Origin: Glycomyces lechevalierae
Lineage (GTDB): Bacteria > Actinomycetota > Actinomycetes > Mycobacteriales > Micromonosporaceae
Length of the DNA: 64,000 nt
NCBI RefSeq assembly: GCF_027622945.1
Contig: NZ_JAPZVQ010000016.1
Location: 1 to 64,000 of the forward strand
Direction of reading: 5' to 3'
Below are positions 43,666 to 52,658 of the stretch, piece after piece (within the stretch, counting starts at the first letter, position 1; every line of letters starts with the position of its first letter). Below the pieces are notes generated by a model. The model saw only the letters and a list, made by a program, of their open reading frames with translations. It had not been told where the DNA came from and did no database searches. The position numbers and the translations under genes were made by a program.

Positions 43666-45633
43666 CTAATCCGGGCGCGGGCTCACGTCCCGCATCACCG
43701 AGCGCAGCAGCGGCCGCGACAGGGCCCCGGCGGCGATCACGGCCGCCACCCCCGCGGCCACCGTGGCGCCCAGGATCAGCGCGCCGCTCGCGTCGAACCC
43801 CATCGCGCCGATCACCGGCGCCGTGAGGACCATCCCCGTCGCGATCGACGCGCCGCCGATGATCGCGAGCGGCAGCAGCGTCTCCTGGCGGCGGGCCCGG
43901 TCGAGGACCCGCTGCTCGGTGCCCGCGAGATGTAGCAGCCGGTAGGCCTGCCGCCGGTCGAGCACGGAGCCGATCGCGCTGATCGCCGCCGAGACCGCCG
44001 CCGTCGCGAACACGACCGCGAGCACCACGGTGACGCCGGTGCGGACGGAGCCGACGAGCCGGTTCGACATGATGCTCGAATCGACCTCCCGCTCCGGCGG
44101 GTCCCCCGGGAGGGCCGCCGTCATCGTGCTGCGCACCGCCTCGAGCTCCGCGCCCGTCGTCGTCGCCTCGATCACCGCCCGGCCGTCCCCGGCCGTCAGG
44201 TAGCCGCTCGAGTCCACGACCGCGACCTCCGCGCTGTCGCCGAGCCGCTCGCCGAGGTCCGCCGCGAGCGCGTCGGCCTCGTCCGCGGGGACCGACGCCG
44301 CGATCGACTCGGTGCCCTGCGCGCTCGTGTCCGTCTGCAGCATCGGGAACATCGCCACCGAACCGGCCACGAACCCCGCGATCGCCACCCCGGCGACCGC
44401 GCGCCACGCGGCCTTCGGGTCGTCCGCGAGCCGCCGGGCCGCCAGCAGCCGCTCCGGGCCCCGCGCGGTCCGCGCCAGGAGCCGCCCGAGCTTCTGGACT
44501 ATCCACGGCCCCACCAGGTTCACCGCCGCGAGCGTCCCCGCGAACAGGCCGATGAGGATCGCCACCGCGATCATGTCGCCGCCCACCATGTTCGAGCCGA
44601 CCATGAACGCCACCGCCAGCACCGCGAACACGACCAGACGGATCGCCTTGAGCCCCTTCGTCTTCACCCGCCGCGCCACCCCCAGCGGGGAGATCACGAC
44701 GCTCCGCAGGCCCACGAGCGCCGAGACGGCCACCAGGACCGGCACCGCGACCGCCACCGCGAGCATCCACGGCGCGCCCGCCCACAGGTCGCTCACGTAC
44801 CAGCGGCCGCCGTCGATCGGGATGAGCGCGACCAGCGGCGTCACCGCCATCCACGCGACGGTCCCGACGACGGCGCCCGCCACGGCCGCCAGCGTCGTCT
44901 CGATCAGCGTCAGGCGCATGACCTGGCCCGGCGTCGCGCCGATGAGCCGCAGCGTGGCGAGGCGTTCGTCCCGGCGGGCGACAGTGAGCCGCGCGGCCGC
45001 CGCCCCGAAGACCGCGGCGGGCACGGCCATCAGGATCGCGGCCAGGACCATGAGGATCATGTAGAAGCCGTAGACCGCGTCCGCGTTCCCCACCGCGAAC
45101 GAGTCGATCCCTCTGGGGGACACGCCGTCCGCGCTCGTCCGCTCCGCCGTCATCACCGGATCGGCGGCGTCGCGGCCCACGACCGCAACAAGCTCGTTCG
45201 GGTGCGCCAGCGCTTCCGGGCCGAGCTCACCGGCGACGTGCACGTCCCCGTAGCGGGCGAGGAAGTCCGATGCCGGGACGCCTTCGAGCAGATCGGCGGC
45301 GGCCGGGGACAGCCAGACCTCGCCGGGCTGCGGGAAGGCGTCCATGCCGGGCGGCACCGGCGCGTCGTCGCCCAGGGCCGCGAGGTCCACGCGGTTGACC
45401 GAGTCGCCGCCGAAATGGTCGGCGGCCGTCGCGATCACCGCCTCCGCGGACGCGCCCGCCTCGGCCGGATCGCGCCAGTCGGTGCGGTCGGCGCGCTCGG
45501 CGAACGCGAAGTTCCCGGCCACCGCGAACTGCAGCAGCAGCGTCGCCACCGCGACCGCGAGCGCCGTCAAACCGGTGCTCAGCAGGGCGCTGCGGCCCCC
45601 GAGGCGGGTGAGCCGCCAGGCCAGCTCGGTCAT
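43666..45633 (-). CDS. FtsX-like ABC transporter permease
   Basis: A 655-residue membrane protein with the MacB/FtsX architecture: helix near residue 20, large extracytoplasmic domain, three helices (about 190-310), further helices near 335-380, a second extracytoplasmic domain and the last three helices. ARRDERLATLRLIGATPGQVMRL is the typical coupling segment. ATG 45633 overlaps the ATPase stop as ATGA and has GGAGG seven bases upstream. The cargo (lipoprotein, antimicrobial or envelope stress) is unknown. Confidence 0.88.
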   Translation of the reverse strand: MTELAWRLTRLGGRSALLSTGLTALAVAVATLLLQFAVAGNFAFAERADRTDWRDPAEAGASAEAVIATAADHFGGDSVNRVDLAALGDDAPVPPGMDAFPQPGEVWLSPAAADLLEGVPASDFLARYGDVHVAGELGPEALAHPNELVAVVGRDAADPVMTAERTSADGVSPRGIDSFAVGNADAVYGFYMILMVLAAILMAVPAAVFGAAAARLTVARRDERLATLRLIGATPGQVMRLTLIETTLAAVAGAVVGTVAWMAVTPLVALIPIDGGRWYVSDLWAGAPWMLAVAVAVPVLVAVSALVGLRSVVISPLGVARRVKTKGLKAIRLVVFAVLAVAFMVGSNMVGGDMIAVAILIGLFAGTLAAVNLVGPWIVQKLGRLLARTARGPERLLAARRLADDPKAAWRAVAGVAIAGFVAGSVAMFPMLQTDTSAQGTESIAASVPADEADALAADLGERLGDSAEVAVVDSSGYLTAGDGRAVIEATTTGAELEAVRSTMTAALPGDPPEREVDSSIMSNRLVGSVRTGVTVVLAVVFATAAVSAAISAIGSVLDRRQAYRLLHLAGTEQRVLDRARRQETLLPLAIIGGASIATGMVLTAPVIGAMGFDASGALILGATVAAGVAAVIAAGALSRPLLRSVMRDVSPRPD

Positions 45634-46667
45634 CGCCACACCTCCACGACCGGTTCGGGACCGAAGTCGGGCCCGGTCCGCGCAGCGCCGGCGGCGAACG
45701 CGTCGCCCCCGCGGCCGACCGATCCCGACTGGAAGTCCCGACCCGCCATGCGCGCGGTCGGCGCGACCGACCCCGCGTCCCCGACCGGCGGCGCGCCCGC
45801 GTTCGATGCGGCGGCCCCACCCGTCCCGGCCGCGACCGAACCCGCCGCGAACGCCACCGGAGCCCCTTGCGCCGCAGCCGAACCCGCGTCCCGCACCGGG
45901 AGCGCGCTCGCGCCCTGCGGGGCCGAACCGGCCCGCAGCCCGGCGGCGACCGGCTCGTCCCCGAACCCGTCGAACCGCTCCGAACCGTCCCCGGTCCGCG
46001 GCGTGCCGCTCAACCGCCCGTCCCGGATCTCGATCGTCCGGGTGCAGCGCGCGGCGATCCGCGGATCGTGCGTGACCACCACGAGCGCCGCGTCGAGCTC
46101 CCGCACGGTGTCCAGCAGGACCCCCATGACCTGGTCGCCCGTCGCACGGTCGAGCGCCCCCGTCGGCTCGTCCGCGAACACCACCGCCGGGCGGACCACG
46201 AGTGCCCGAGCGAGCGCGACCCGCTGGGCCTCGCCGCCGGACAGCTCGCCGGGACGTCGGTCCTCCTTGCCCTCCAAGCCGAGACGCCGCAACTCGGCCC
46301 GCGCCGGTTCGAGCGCGGTCTTGCGCGCCATCCCGCCCAGCATCAACGGCAGCGCCACGTTCTCGTCCGCCGGCAGCTCCGGCAGCAACTGCCCGAACTG
46401 GAACAGGAACGCGAACCTGGTGCGCCGCAAGTGGCTGCGCTGGCGCTCGGAGAGCGTGTCGATGCGCTCGTCGAACAGGCGCACCTCCCCCGAGTCGGGG
46501 CGCATGATCCCGGCCAGGCAGTGCAGCAGCGTCGACTTGCCGGAACCGCTGGGCCCGGTCACGGCCACGGACTCGCCGGGGCCGACCTTGAAGTCCACGC
46601 CGTCCAGGGCGGGGGCGGTGCCGAAGCGCTTGGCGAGGGCGCGGGCGGTGAGCATCGGGGGCCTCAT
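45630..46667 (-). CDS. ABC transporter ATP-binding protein (MacB/LolD type) with Ala/Gly-rich tail
   Basis: A 345-residue ATPase. Walker A GPSGSGKST, Q-loop, signature LSGGEAQRVALARALVV, Walker B PAVVFADEPTGALD and the switch histidine VVTHDPR are all present in the first 225 residues. The remaining 120 residues are low-complexity Ala/Gly/Ser with recurring GSAAAQGAP-like elements and look disordered, which is unusual for this family. It is coupled by ATGA overlaps both to the upstream small membrane peptide and to the FtsX permease. GGAAGG lies upstream. Confidence 0.9.
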   Translation of the reverse strand: MRPPMLTARALAKRFGTAPALDGVDFKVGPGESVAVTGPSGSGKSTLLHCLAGIMRPDSGEVRLFDERIDTLSERQRSHLRRTRFAFLFQFGQLLPELPADENVALPLMLGGMARKTALEPARAELRRLGLEGKEDRRPGELSGGEAQRVALARALVVRPAVVFADEPTGALDRATGDQVMGVLLDTVRELDAALVVVTHDPRIAARCTRTIEIRDGRLSGTPRTGDGSERFDGFGDEPVAAGLRAGSAPQGASALPVRDAGSAAAQGAPVAFAAGSVAAGTGGAAASNAGAPPVGDAGSVAPTARMAGRDFQSGSVGRGGDAFAAGAARTGPDFGPEPVVEVWR

Positions 46668-46777
46668 CGGCGGACCTTCCTCTCCTGCGGGAGGAACGGG
46701 AGGGCGGTGCCCGCGATGAGGAACGCGAGGGTGAGCACCAGGCTCACGACCATGCTGATCTCCAGGAATTCATTCAT
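46664..46777 (-). CDS. Small single-helix membrane peptide upstream of the ABC genes
   Basis: A 37-residue ORF starting at ATG 46777. It has a short polar start (MNEFLEIS), one hydrophobic helix (VVSLVLTLAFLIAGTALPFL) and a basic end (QERKVRR). Its stop overlaps the ATPase start as ATGA, the same coupling used between ATPase and permease. The topology and overlap argue for a real gene. Its own ribosome-binding site is weak. It might assist or regulate the transporter. Confidence 0.6.
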   Translation of the reverse strand: MNEFLEISMVVSLVLTLAFLIAGTALPFLPQERKVRR

Positions 46778-46890
46778 GAGAACAGCTTGTCCCGCAGCCC
46801 GCCTCTGCCACTTCGGCTCGGCGGCCGGTTTCGGGCGGCCCGGGTCGGCCGTTCGACCGAGGGGCCCGGATTCCCGGTTACGGTCGTGGC

Positions 46891-48090
46891 ATGACGACCA
46901 CGCCCGCGTCGCGCGCGCTGCCCAACCGGGTCAACCGGACGCTGATGCTGCTGCTCAAGATCGCGATCATCGGGACCCTGCTGCTGACCCTCGCCTCCGA
47001 GGTGCTGTCGAGCACGCCCGGCGAGCGGCCGCCGATCGTCTCCTGGGTCTCGTGGGTGCAGCTCGCGGTCTCGCTGTTCGTGATCGGCGTGTACGTCTTC
47101 TACCGGCCCGGGCGCAAGCGCTGGATCGCGGCCGCGTCGATCGCGTCCCTCGTGACGACCGGGTTCGACATGCTCTACGAACAGGGCGTGCGCGGTGTCG
47201 GCACCGCCGAACTGCTCGCGCTGGGCCTGCTCATGCTCTTCTCGGTGCGGCACTGGGACGCCTCGCCCGGCCGCTGGGTCGCGTTCGCGAACGGCGCGGC
47301 GGTGATGCTCATCGGGTTCCGCGTGTTCGCCCAGGATTTCGCGTCCGCCGCGATCGGCGGCTCCGTCATGATCTTCATGGCGATGATGACCATGATCGGC
47401 TTCGGCGCCTACCTGCGCAGCCTCGACCGGCTGCGGCGCGAGACGCAGGAGGAGGTCCGCCAGGCCGAGCGGCTCGAGCTCGCCCGCGAGATGCACGACT
47501 TCGTGGCGCACCACGTCACCGGCATGGTGGTCCTCGCGCAGGCCGCGCAGGTGACGAACACGGACCCGAAGCAGGCGTTCGCCGACATCGAGGAGGCCGG
47601 GCTCGCCGCCTTGACGTCCATGCGGCGCATGGTGAAGATGCTCCGCAACGACGACGGCGGCGCGGGCACCAACCCGCTCGGGGACCTCGCCCAGATCGAG
47701 GACCTCGTGGAGCGGTTCAACCGCGAGGGCACGGACGCGACCTGCTTCATCTCCCCCGAACTCGCCGGGAGCTCGGTCGCACCCGAGATCGCCGCGACGG
47801 CGCACCGGATCGTGCGCGAGGCCCTGACGAACGTGCGCAAGCACGCCCGCGGCGCGACCCGGGTCCGCGTGGTCGTGGCGGCCGCGAGCGGCAACGGCCT
47901 CGAAGTCTCGGTCCGCGACGACGGCCGGGCCGCGCGCGGCAGGCTCGCGGAGTCCGGCGCCGGCATGGGCCTCCTGGGCCTCGGCGAACGCATCGAAGCG
48001 GTCGGAGGCCAGCTCAGGGCCCAGACGAGGCCCGAAGGCGGCTGGGAGACGGCGGCCTGGCTGCCGCGCGCGGCGCCCGAGGCGCGGTGA
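46891..48090 (+). CDS. HisKA_3-type sensor histidine kinase
   Basis: A 399-residue membrane sensor. Six or so N-terminal helices (residues 18-175) are followed by a short coiled coil and the phospho-acceptor box ERLELAREMHDFVAHHVTGM. The HATPase domain has the N-box HRIVREALTNVRKHA, VRDDGRAA and GAGMGLLGLGERIEAVGG. The NarL-type response regulator expected with this kinase is not next to it. It is divergent from the small peptide-ABC-FtsX operon and could control it. Confidence 0.9.
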   Translation: MTTTPASRALPNRVNRTLMLLLKIAIIGTLLLTLASEVLSSTPGERPPIVSWVSWVQLAVSLFVIGVYVFYRPGRKRWIAAASIASLVTTGFDMLYEQGVRGVGTAELLALGLLMLFSVRHWDASPGRWVAFANGAAVMLIGFRVFAQDFASAAIGGSVMIFMAMMTMIGFGAYLRSLDRLRRETQEEVRQAERLELAREMHDFVAHHVTGMVVLAQAAQVTNTDPKQAFADIEEAGLAALTSMRRMVKMLRNDDGGAGTNPLGDLAQIEDLVERFNREGTDATCFISPELAGSSVAPEIAATAHRIVREALTNVRKHARGATRVRVVVAAASGNGLEVSVRDDGRAARGRLAESGAGMGLLGLGERIEAVGGQLRAQTRPEGGWETAAWLPRAAPEAR

Positions 48091-48098
48091 ACGGGAAA

Positions 48099-48126
48099 GG
48101 CCCCGACCTGGCGGTCGGGGCCTCTT
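48099..48126 (+). terminator. Terminator of the histidine kinase gene
   Basis: GGCCCCGAC pairs with GTCGGGGCC around CTGGCG, followed by TCTT. This strong hairpin directly after the stop makes cotranscription with a downstream regulator impossible. Confidence 0.8.
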
Positions 48127-48128
48127 GG

Positions 48129-48210
48129 TGGCAGGTGCAGGATTCGAACCTGCGAAGTCGATGACGGCTGATTTACAGTCAGCTCCCTTTGGCCACTTGG
48201 GTAACCTGCC
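48129..48210 (-). tRNA. tRNA-Tyr (GUA)
   Basis: An 82-nt type II tRNA on the minus strand. The acceptor GGCAGGT pairs with ACCTGCC plus A, the anticodon loop CTGTAAA gives GUA, a long variable arm is present (CCGTCATCGACTTCG region), and the T-arm is GCAGGTTCGAATCCTGC. No encoded CCA end is required. Confidence 0.95.
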
Positions 48211-48407
48211 GTGGCTTGTAGCGAGAGCAAGAATAACCTCCCCTCCAACGGGTCGCGCAAGCGGGTTATCCCCAGTTGAGACGGCGTTCACTGCGGCCGG
48301 GCCGCAATGCGCCCGCCCGGGCCGGTGGGACAGGACTAAGCTTGGCGGTCGCGCCCCTCGCGCCACCCCCGCTGAGCCTTGAAACCGCAAGGAAGGACCG
48401 GACTGCC

Positions 48408-48899
48408 ATGGCTGACGCCTCGTTCGACATCGTCTCCGAGATCGACCTGGCCGAACTCGACAACGCGATCAACCAGGCCCAGCGCGAGCTGGCGACCCGG
48501 TTCGACTTCCGGGGCACCGGCGCGAGCGTCGAGCGCTCCGGCGACGAGGCGGCCCTCCTGACGGCCGAGACCGAGGACCGCGTGAAGGCGGCCCTCGAGG
48601 TGCTCAAGGAGAAGCTGATCAAGCGCGGGATCTCCCTGAAGGCCCTGGACGCGGGCGAGCCGCGCCAGTCGGGCAAGGAGACCAAGATCGACGTGACCTT
48701 CAAGCAGGGCATCTCGACCGAGGACGCGAAGAAGATCGGCAAGATCATCCGCGAAGAGGGCCCCAAGGGCGTCAAGCCCCAGGTCCAGGGCGACAAGCTC
48801 CGCGTGACCGGCAAGAAGCGCGATGATCTGCAAGAGGTCATCGCCCTCCTCAAGGGCAAGGACCTCGAGGTCGCCCTCCAGTTCACGAACTACCGCTAG
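48408..48899 (+). CDS. YajQ-family nucleotide-binding protein
   Basis: A 163-residue protein made of two ferredoxin-like domains. ADASFDIVSEIDLAELDNAI, QRELATRFDFRGTGASVE and the C-terminal KRDDLQEVIALLKGKDLEVALQFTNYR are the family marks. Some members bind c-di-GMP and change transcription. A diguanylate cyclase lies 11 kb away, but a link is only speculation. ATG 48408 has AAGGAAGG upstream. Confidence 0.93.
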   Translation: MADASFDIVSEIDLAELDNAINQAQRELATRFDFRGTGASVERSGDEAALLTAETEDRVKAALEVLKEKLIKRGISLKALDAGEPRQSGKETKIDVTFKQGISTEDAKKIGKIIREEGPKGVKPQVQGDKLRVTGKKRDDLQEVIALLKGKDLEVALQFTNYR

Positions 48900-48903
48900 T
48901 GCC

Positions 48904-49089
48904 GTGGACGTCTCCCTGATCAACGTCATGGTCCTCGCCCTCTTCGTGGTGGGCGGGGGCCTCGTCGCGCTCATGGTGACGATCACGCAGCGCAGCTACA
49001 AGAAGGACGAGAAGTCCGAGCACTGGGTGATCTACCCGACCGCAAAAGGCGAGAAGCCGATCCGGCCCGTCACCGCGGAAGAGGATTAG
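48904..49089 (+). CDS. Small membrane protein
   Basis: A 61-residue protein with one N-terminal helix (LINVMVLALFVVGGGLVALMVTI) and a charged cytoplasmic tail (QRSYKKDEKSEHWVIYPTAKG). GTG 48904 lies four bases after the yajQ stop, so the two genes are probably cotranscribed. Family not recognised. Confidence 0.6.
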   Translation: MDVSLINVMVLALFVVGGGLVALMVTITQRSYKKDEKSEHWVIYPTAKGEKPIRPVTAEED

Positions 49090-50416
49090 CGCCAGAAGCG
49101 CCTGACTGGGCCTCGACCCTGGCGTCACCGATCCCGCGCCGCTCTTCGGCCGCGATCCTTGGTGTCCGGTCACCGTTCTCCCAATCAACGACGGAGGAGC
49201 GGGATAGCGGCCCGAGGCCCGATAACCGAACCCGGGTCCCTGTTGGGAACGGCTTCAACCGATCAGCGACGGAATCGGCGGGAGCCGACCTGAGGCCCGA
49301 CTGCCGCGGCCAGGCCAGCGTCGGGGCCGACTTCAACCCCTCAGCGACGGAGCGGCGGGAGCTGATCCCGGGCGCTGACGCCGTGGCCGGCCGGTCGCCG
49401 GTGCGGGGCGGGCCCTGGATCCACCGCTCATCAACGGCCAGCCCGAGACGGCCCACGGCGCAGTCGGGCCGAACCCGCAGCTCGGTGCCGAGATCGAGCG
49501 GGCAACACCAGAGCACCGCACGCAGGTGCGGCCTGTACCGCGCATGGTCGAGTGTCGTCATGTCCTGCCGCCTCCTTCCTCAGCTTCGCTCGCGGTCTTG
49601 CATCTGGCGTCTTACCCGGGAAGCCTTTCCGCTTCCCGGCCTTACCTCGCACCAGCCCGGGCACACTGCCGTCCCGTGTCTGCCGCTGCGGCAACCGATC
49701 CGGTTCTCCCGGGTTACCGCATCAGCTCCTGGGCACACTCCCGTCCCTGCCGTGCGATGACCCATCCAGGAGGCCCGTGCCTCCCAAGCGCACTGTGACG
49801 CCCAGAGGGTGTGGTGCTGCTTCCCGCGCGCACCAAGCTGATGCGAGCGCGGGAAGGATTGTTTGCCTCGCATGGCAGCGATGGGGAGACCAGGTCCTCT
49901 ATTGCCCGGCCGGCATCACCGATCATGCTGGCGGTCTTACCAGTGTGTGCCTCGTTCAGAGCACTGCCGCGGCCGAGGTGATCCCGACCAACGATCTCCC
50001 ACCCAGCACGCCCCCCTTTCGCAGGGGCCGTGGTCCGCTGTGGAACCCGATAGCACGAAGAGACTGAGCTGACGAGGCTCGGGAAAATCATCCGGTTTGG
50101 GTTTCGGCCAGAGGCTTGGCGTAGTCTGCTTGCACCTAGTCGCCACCTGTACGTTTTCCGTATCCCTGTGCGTACATCAATCATCCCTCGCACAGCACCC
50201 GGCTGTCATCACCCACAGGGGTACAAGACCCTCACATTCGCCCCAACCCCACTGCACCCCAAGGAAACAACCCACCCCCACCACACCCCACCATCGCCGC
50301 CCGCCCGAACCCCGATCACCACCACGCCCGCCACTCGAAATAGGACCCCGATCCCACCCCTCCGTCGCTGCCAGGGTTAACCCCAACCCACAGCCACCTC
50401 CAAGCCGCAATCCGAC
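49090..50416. other. Gene desert of 1.3 kb with two repeat groups
   Basis: No ORF here has convincing start, composition or similarity. The left third holds repeat locus C. The middle has a second, shorter repeat pair (starts of GGGCACACT at 49659 and 49731, period 72) and a 9-bp hairpin (TTCCCGCGC with GCGCGGGAA near 49816-49855). From about 50200 to 50410 the plus strand is strikingly C-rich and G-poor, with runs of CCAC/CCCC. The desert lies between the YajQ operon and the recD2 terminus. Confidence 0.65.
49170..49440. repeat. Repeat locus C (78-bp period), related to arrays A and B
   Basis: Copies begin at 49176, 49254 and 49332 (78 bases apart), and a weak fourth near 49419. The consensus start TTCAACCNNTCAGCGACGGA shares TTCAACC..CAGCGAC with arrays A and B. 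It continues with CGGCGGGAGC instead of the A/B unit body. The period is again divisible by three; the minus strand would read a 26-residue repeat (SVADRLKP-like), but no gene structure supports translation. Confidence 0.7.
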
Positions 50417-52633
50417 CTAGCTGCTGCTGCCGCCCAGGCGATGCGTCAGCCCCGTATGCCGCTTCCCTGTGCCCTTGGTCCGCACGGCGACCGCCAGGGC
50501 CTGCTTCGAGCCGACCAGGACCACGAGGCGCTTCGCGCGGGTGATCGCGGTATAGATCAGGTTGCGCTGCAACATGGTCCAGGCGCTCGTGGTCACCGGG
50601 ATGACGACGGCGGGGTACTCCGAACCCTGCGAGCGGTGCACGGTGATCGCATAGGCGTGCACGAGCTCGTCCAGTTCGGCGAACTCGTACTCCACGTCCT
50701 CGTCCTCATCCGTCCGCACGGTCATGGTCTGCGCGACCGCGTCGATGGCCTGCACAAGCCCCACAGTGCCGTTGAAGACCCCCGCCTTGCCCTTCGTGTA
50801 GTTGTTGCGGATCTGGATCACCTTGTCGCCCAAGCGGAAGACGCGGCCGCCGTGGCGGCGCTCGGGCAGGCCCTCTTTCGCGGGCGTCAGCGCCTCCTGG
50901 AGTCGCGCATTGAGGTTCCCGGCGCCGGGGCCGCCCCGGTGCATCGGGGCGAGGACCTGGACGTCCCGCACGGGGTGGATCCCGAACCGCTTGGGGATGC
51001 GGTGGGCGACGATCTCGACGACCCGGTCGGCGACCTGCTCGTTGTCGTCGCACGCGAACCAGAAGAAGTCCGGGTAGCCGTCCAGCTCGGGCATCTGCCC
51101 CTGGTTCACCTTGTGCGCGTTGGCGACCACGCCCGACTCGGCGGCCTGGCGGAAGATCCGGGTGAGGCGCACGCGCGGGATCGCCGGCGCGGCGAGGAGA
51201 TCGCGGAGGACCTCGCCGGCGCCGACGCTCGGCAGCTGGTCGACGTCGCCCACCAGCAGCAGGTGCGCGCCCGGCGGAATGGCCTTCACGAGCTTGTTCG
51301 CCAGGATCGTGTCCAGCATCGAGGACTCGTCGACGACGAGGAGGTCCACATCAAGCGGGTTCTCGCGGTCGTACGCGGCGTCGCCGCCGGGCCGCAGCTC
51401 GAGCATCCGGTGCAGCGTGCGGGCCTCGAAGCCGGTGAGCTCGGCGAGGCGTTTCGCGGCGCGGCCCGTGGGGGCCGCGAGCATCACCTTGGCGCCCTTG
51501 GCCTTCGCCAGCGCCACGATCGAAGACACCGTGAAGCTCTTCCCGCAGCCCGGACCGCCGGTCAGGACCGCCACCTTCTCGGTGAGCGCGAGGCGCACGG
51601 CCTCGGCCTGCTCGGGCGCGAGTTCGGCTTCGGTGCGCCGGGCCAGCCACGCGAAGGCCTTGTCCCAGTCGACGTCCGCGAACGCCGGGAGCCGGTCCTC
51701 GCTGGTGCGCAGGAGCGCGGTGAGCCCGGCGGCGAGGCCGCGTTCGGCGTGGAAGAACGGGGCGAGGTAGCGGGCGGGGACCGTGGAGTCCTTGGCGGGC
51801 ACCTCGTCGGCGATCACGTGCTCGCCTTCGGCCGCCAGTTCGTCGAGGGCCTTGGCGACGGGCCCCGGTTCGAGGCCCAGGAGTGCCACGGTGTCGGCCA
51901 CGAGGTTCGGGGCGGGCAGGAAGCAGTGGCCGGCGTCGGACGCCTGCGAGAGCGTGTACTGGAGGGCCGCTTTGACGCGCTCGGGGGCGTCGTGGGGGAT
52001 GCCGACCGCGCGGGCGATCGAGTCGGCGGTCTTGAACCCGATGCCCCACACCTCGTTCGCGAGGCGGTACGGCTCGTTCTTGACCACGCCGATCGCGGCG
52101 TCCCCGTACTGCTTGTAGACGCGCACCGCGAGGGAGGTGGAGACCTCCACGGACTGGAGGAAGACCATGACCTCCTTGATCGCCCGCTGTTCGTCCCAGG
52201 CGGCCGCGATCGCCTTGGTGCGCTTGGGGCCGAGGCCGGGGACTTCGATGAGGCGCCCGGCGTCCGCGTCGATGACGTCGAGGGTCGCGACGCCGAAGTG
52301 CGCCACGATCTTCTCGGCGGTCTTGGGCCCGACCCCTTTGATGAGGCCGGACCCGAGATACCGCTCGATCCCCTGCACCGTCGCCGGGAGCACGGTCCGG
52401 TAGGACCACACCTCGAACTGGCGGCCGTATTTCGGGTGGCTCGACCAGCGGCCCGTCAGCGAGAGCGACTCGCCGACCTGCGCACCCAGGAGCGGGCCGA
52501 CGATCGTGACGAGGTCGCCGCCGCCGCGCGCCGGGCTGGCGCGGGCGATGGTGTACCCGGTCTCCTCGTTGGCGTAGGTGACGCGCTCGAGCACCGCCTC
52601 TAGCCCAGTGCCGCCGGTTCGGGGTTCCGCCAT
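50417..52633 (-). CDS. recD2: RecD2-type ATP-dependent DNA helicase
   Basis: A 738-residue SF1B 5'-3' helicase. An N-terminal OB-like domain (GTGLEAVLERVTYANEETGYTIAR) is followed by helix-hairpin-helix repeats (GLIKGVGPKTAEKIVAHFG, IEVPGLGPKRTKAIA). The motor then has Walker A GGPGCGKSFT, DESSMLD, GDVDQLPSVGAGEVL and the C-terminal VHRSQGSEYPAVVIPV. These mark RecD2 rather than RecBCD-bound RecD. It acts in DNA repair or replication restart. It follows the symporter gene by 25 bases on the same strand. Confidence 0.93.
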   Translation of the reverse strand: MAEPRTGGTGLEAVLERVTYANEETGYTIARASPARGGGDLVTIVGPLLGAQVGESLSLTGRWSSHPKYGRQFEVWSYRTVLPATVQGIERYLGSGLIKGVGPKTAEKIVAHFGVATLDVIDADAGRLIEVPGLGPKRTKAIAAAWDEQRAIKEVMVFLQSVEVSTSLAVRVYKQYGDAAIGVVKNEPYRLANEVWGIGFKTADSIARAVGIPHDAPERVKAALQYTLSQASDAGHCFLPAPNLVADTVALLGLEPGPVAKALDELAAEGEHVIADEVPAKDSTVPARYLAPFFHAERGLAAGLTALLRTSEDRLPAFADVDWDKAFAWLARRTEAELAPEQAEAVRLALTEKVAVLTGGPGCGKSFTVSSIVALAKAKGAKVMLAAPTGRAAKRLAELTGFEARTLHRMLELRPGGDAAYDRENPLDVDLLVVDESSMLDTILANKLVKAIPPGAHLLLVGDVDQLPSVGAGEVLRDLLAAPAIPRVRLTRIFRQAAESGVVANAHKVNQGQMPELDGYPDFFWFACDDNEQVADRVVEIVAHRIPKRFGIHPVRDVQVLAPMHRGGPGAGNLNARLQEALTPAKEGLPERRHGGRVFRLGDKVIQIRNNYTKGKAGVFNGTVGLVQAIDAVAQTMTVRTDEDEDVEYEFAELDELVHAYAITVHRSQGSEYPAVVIPVTTSAWTMLQRNLIYTAITRAKRLVVLVGSKQALAVAVRTKGTGKRHTGLTHRLGGSSS

Positions 52634-52658
52634 GGCACAACGGTAGACGGCAGGTGTG

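Noticed and set aside
49552..50067. 171-codon ORF in the desert
   Set aside because: Composition, lack of a ribosome-binding site and overlap with repeats argue against coding. No family is recognisable.
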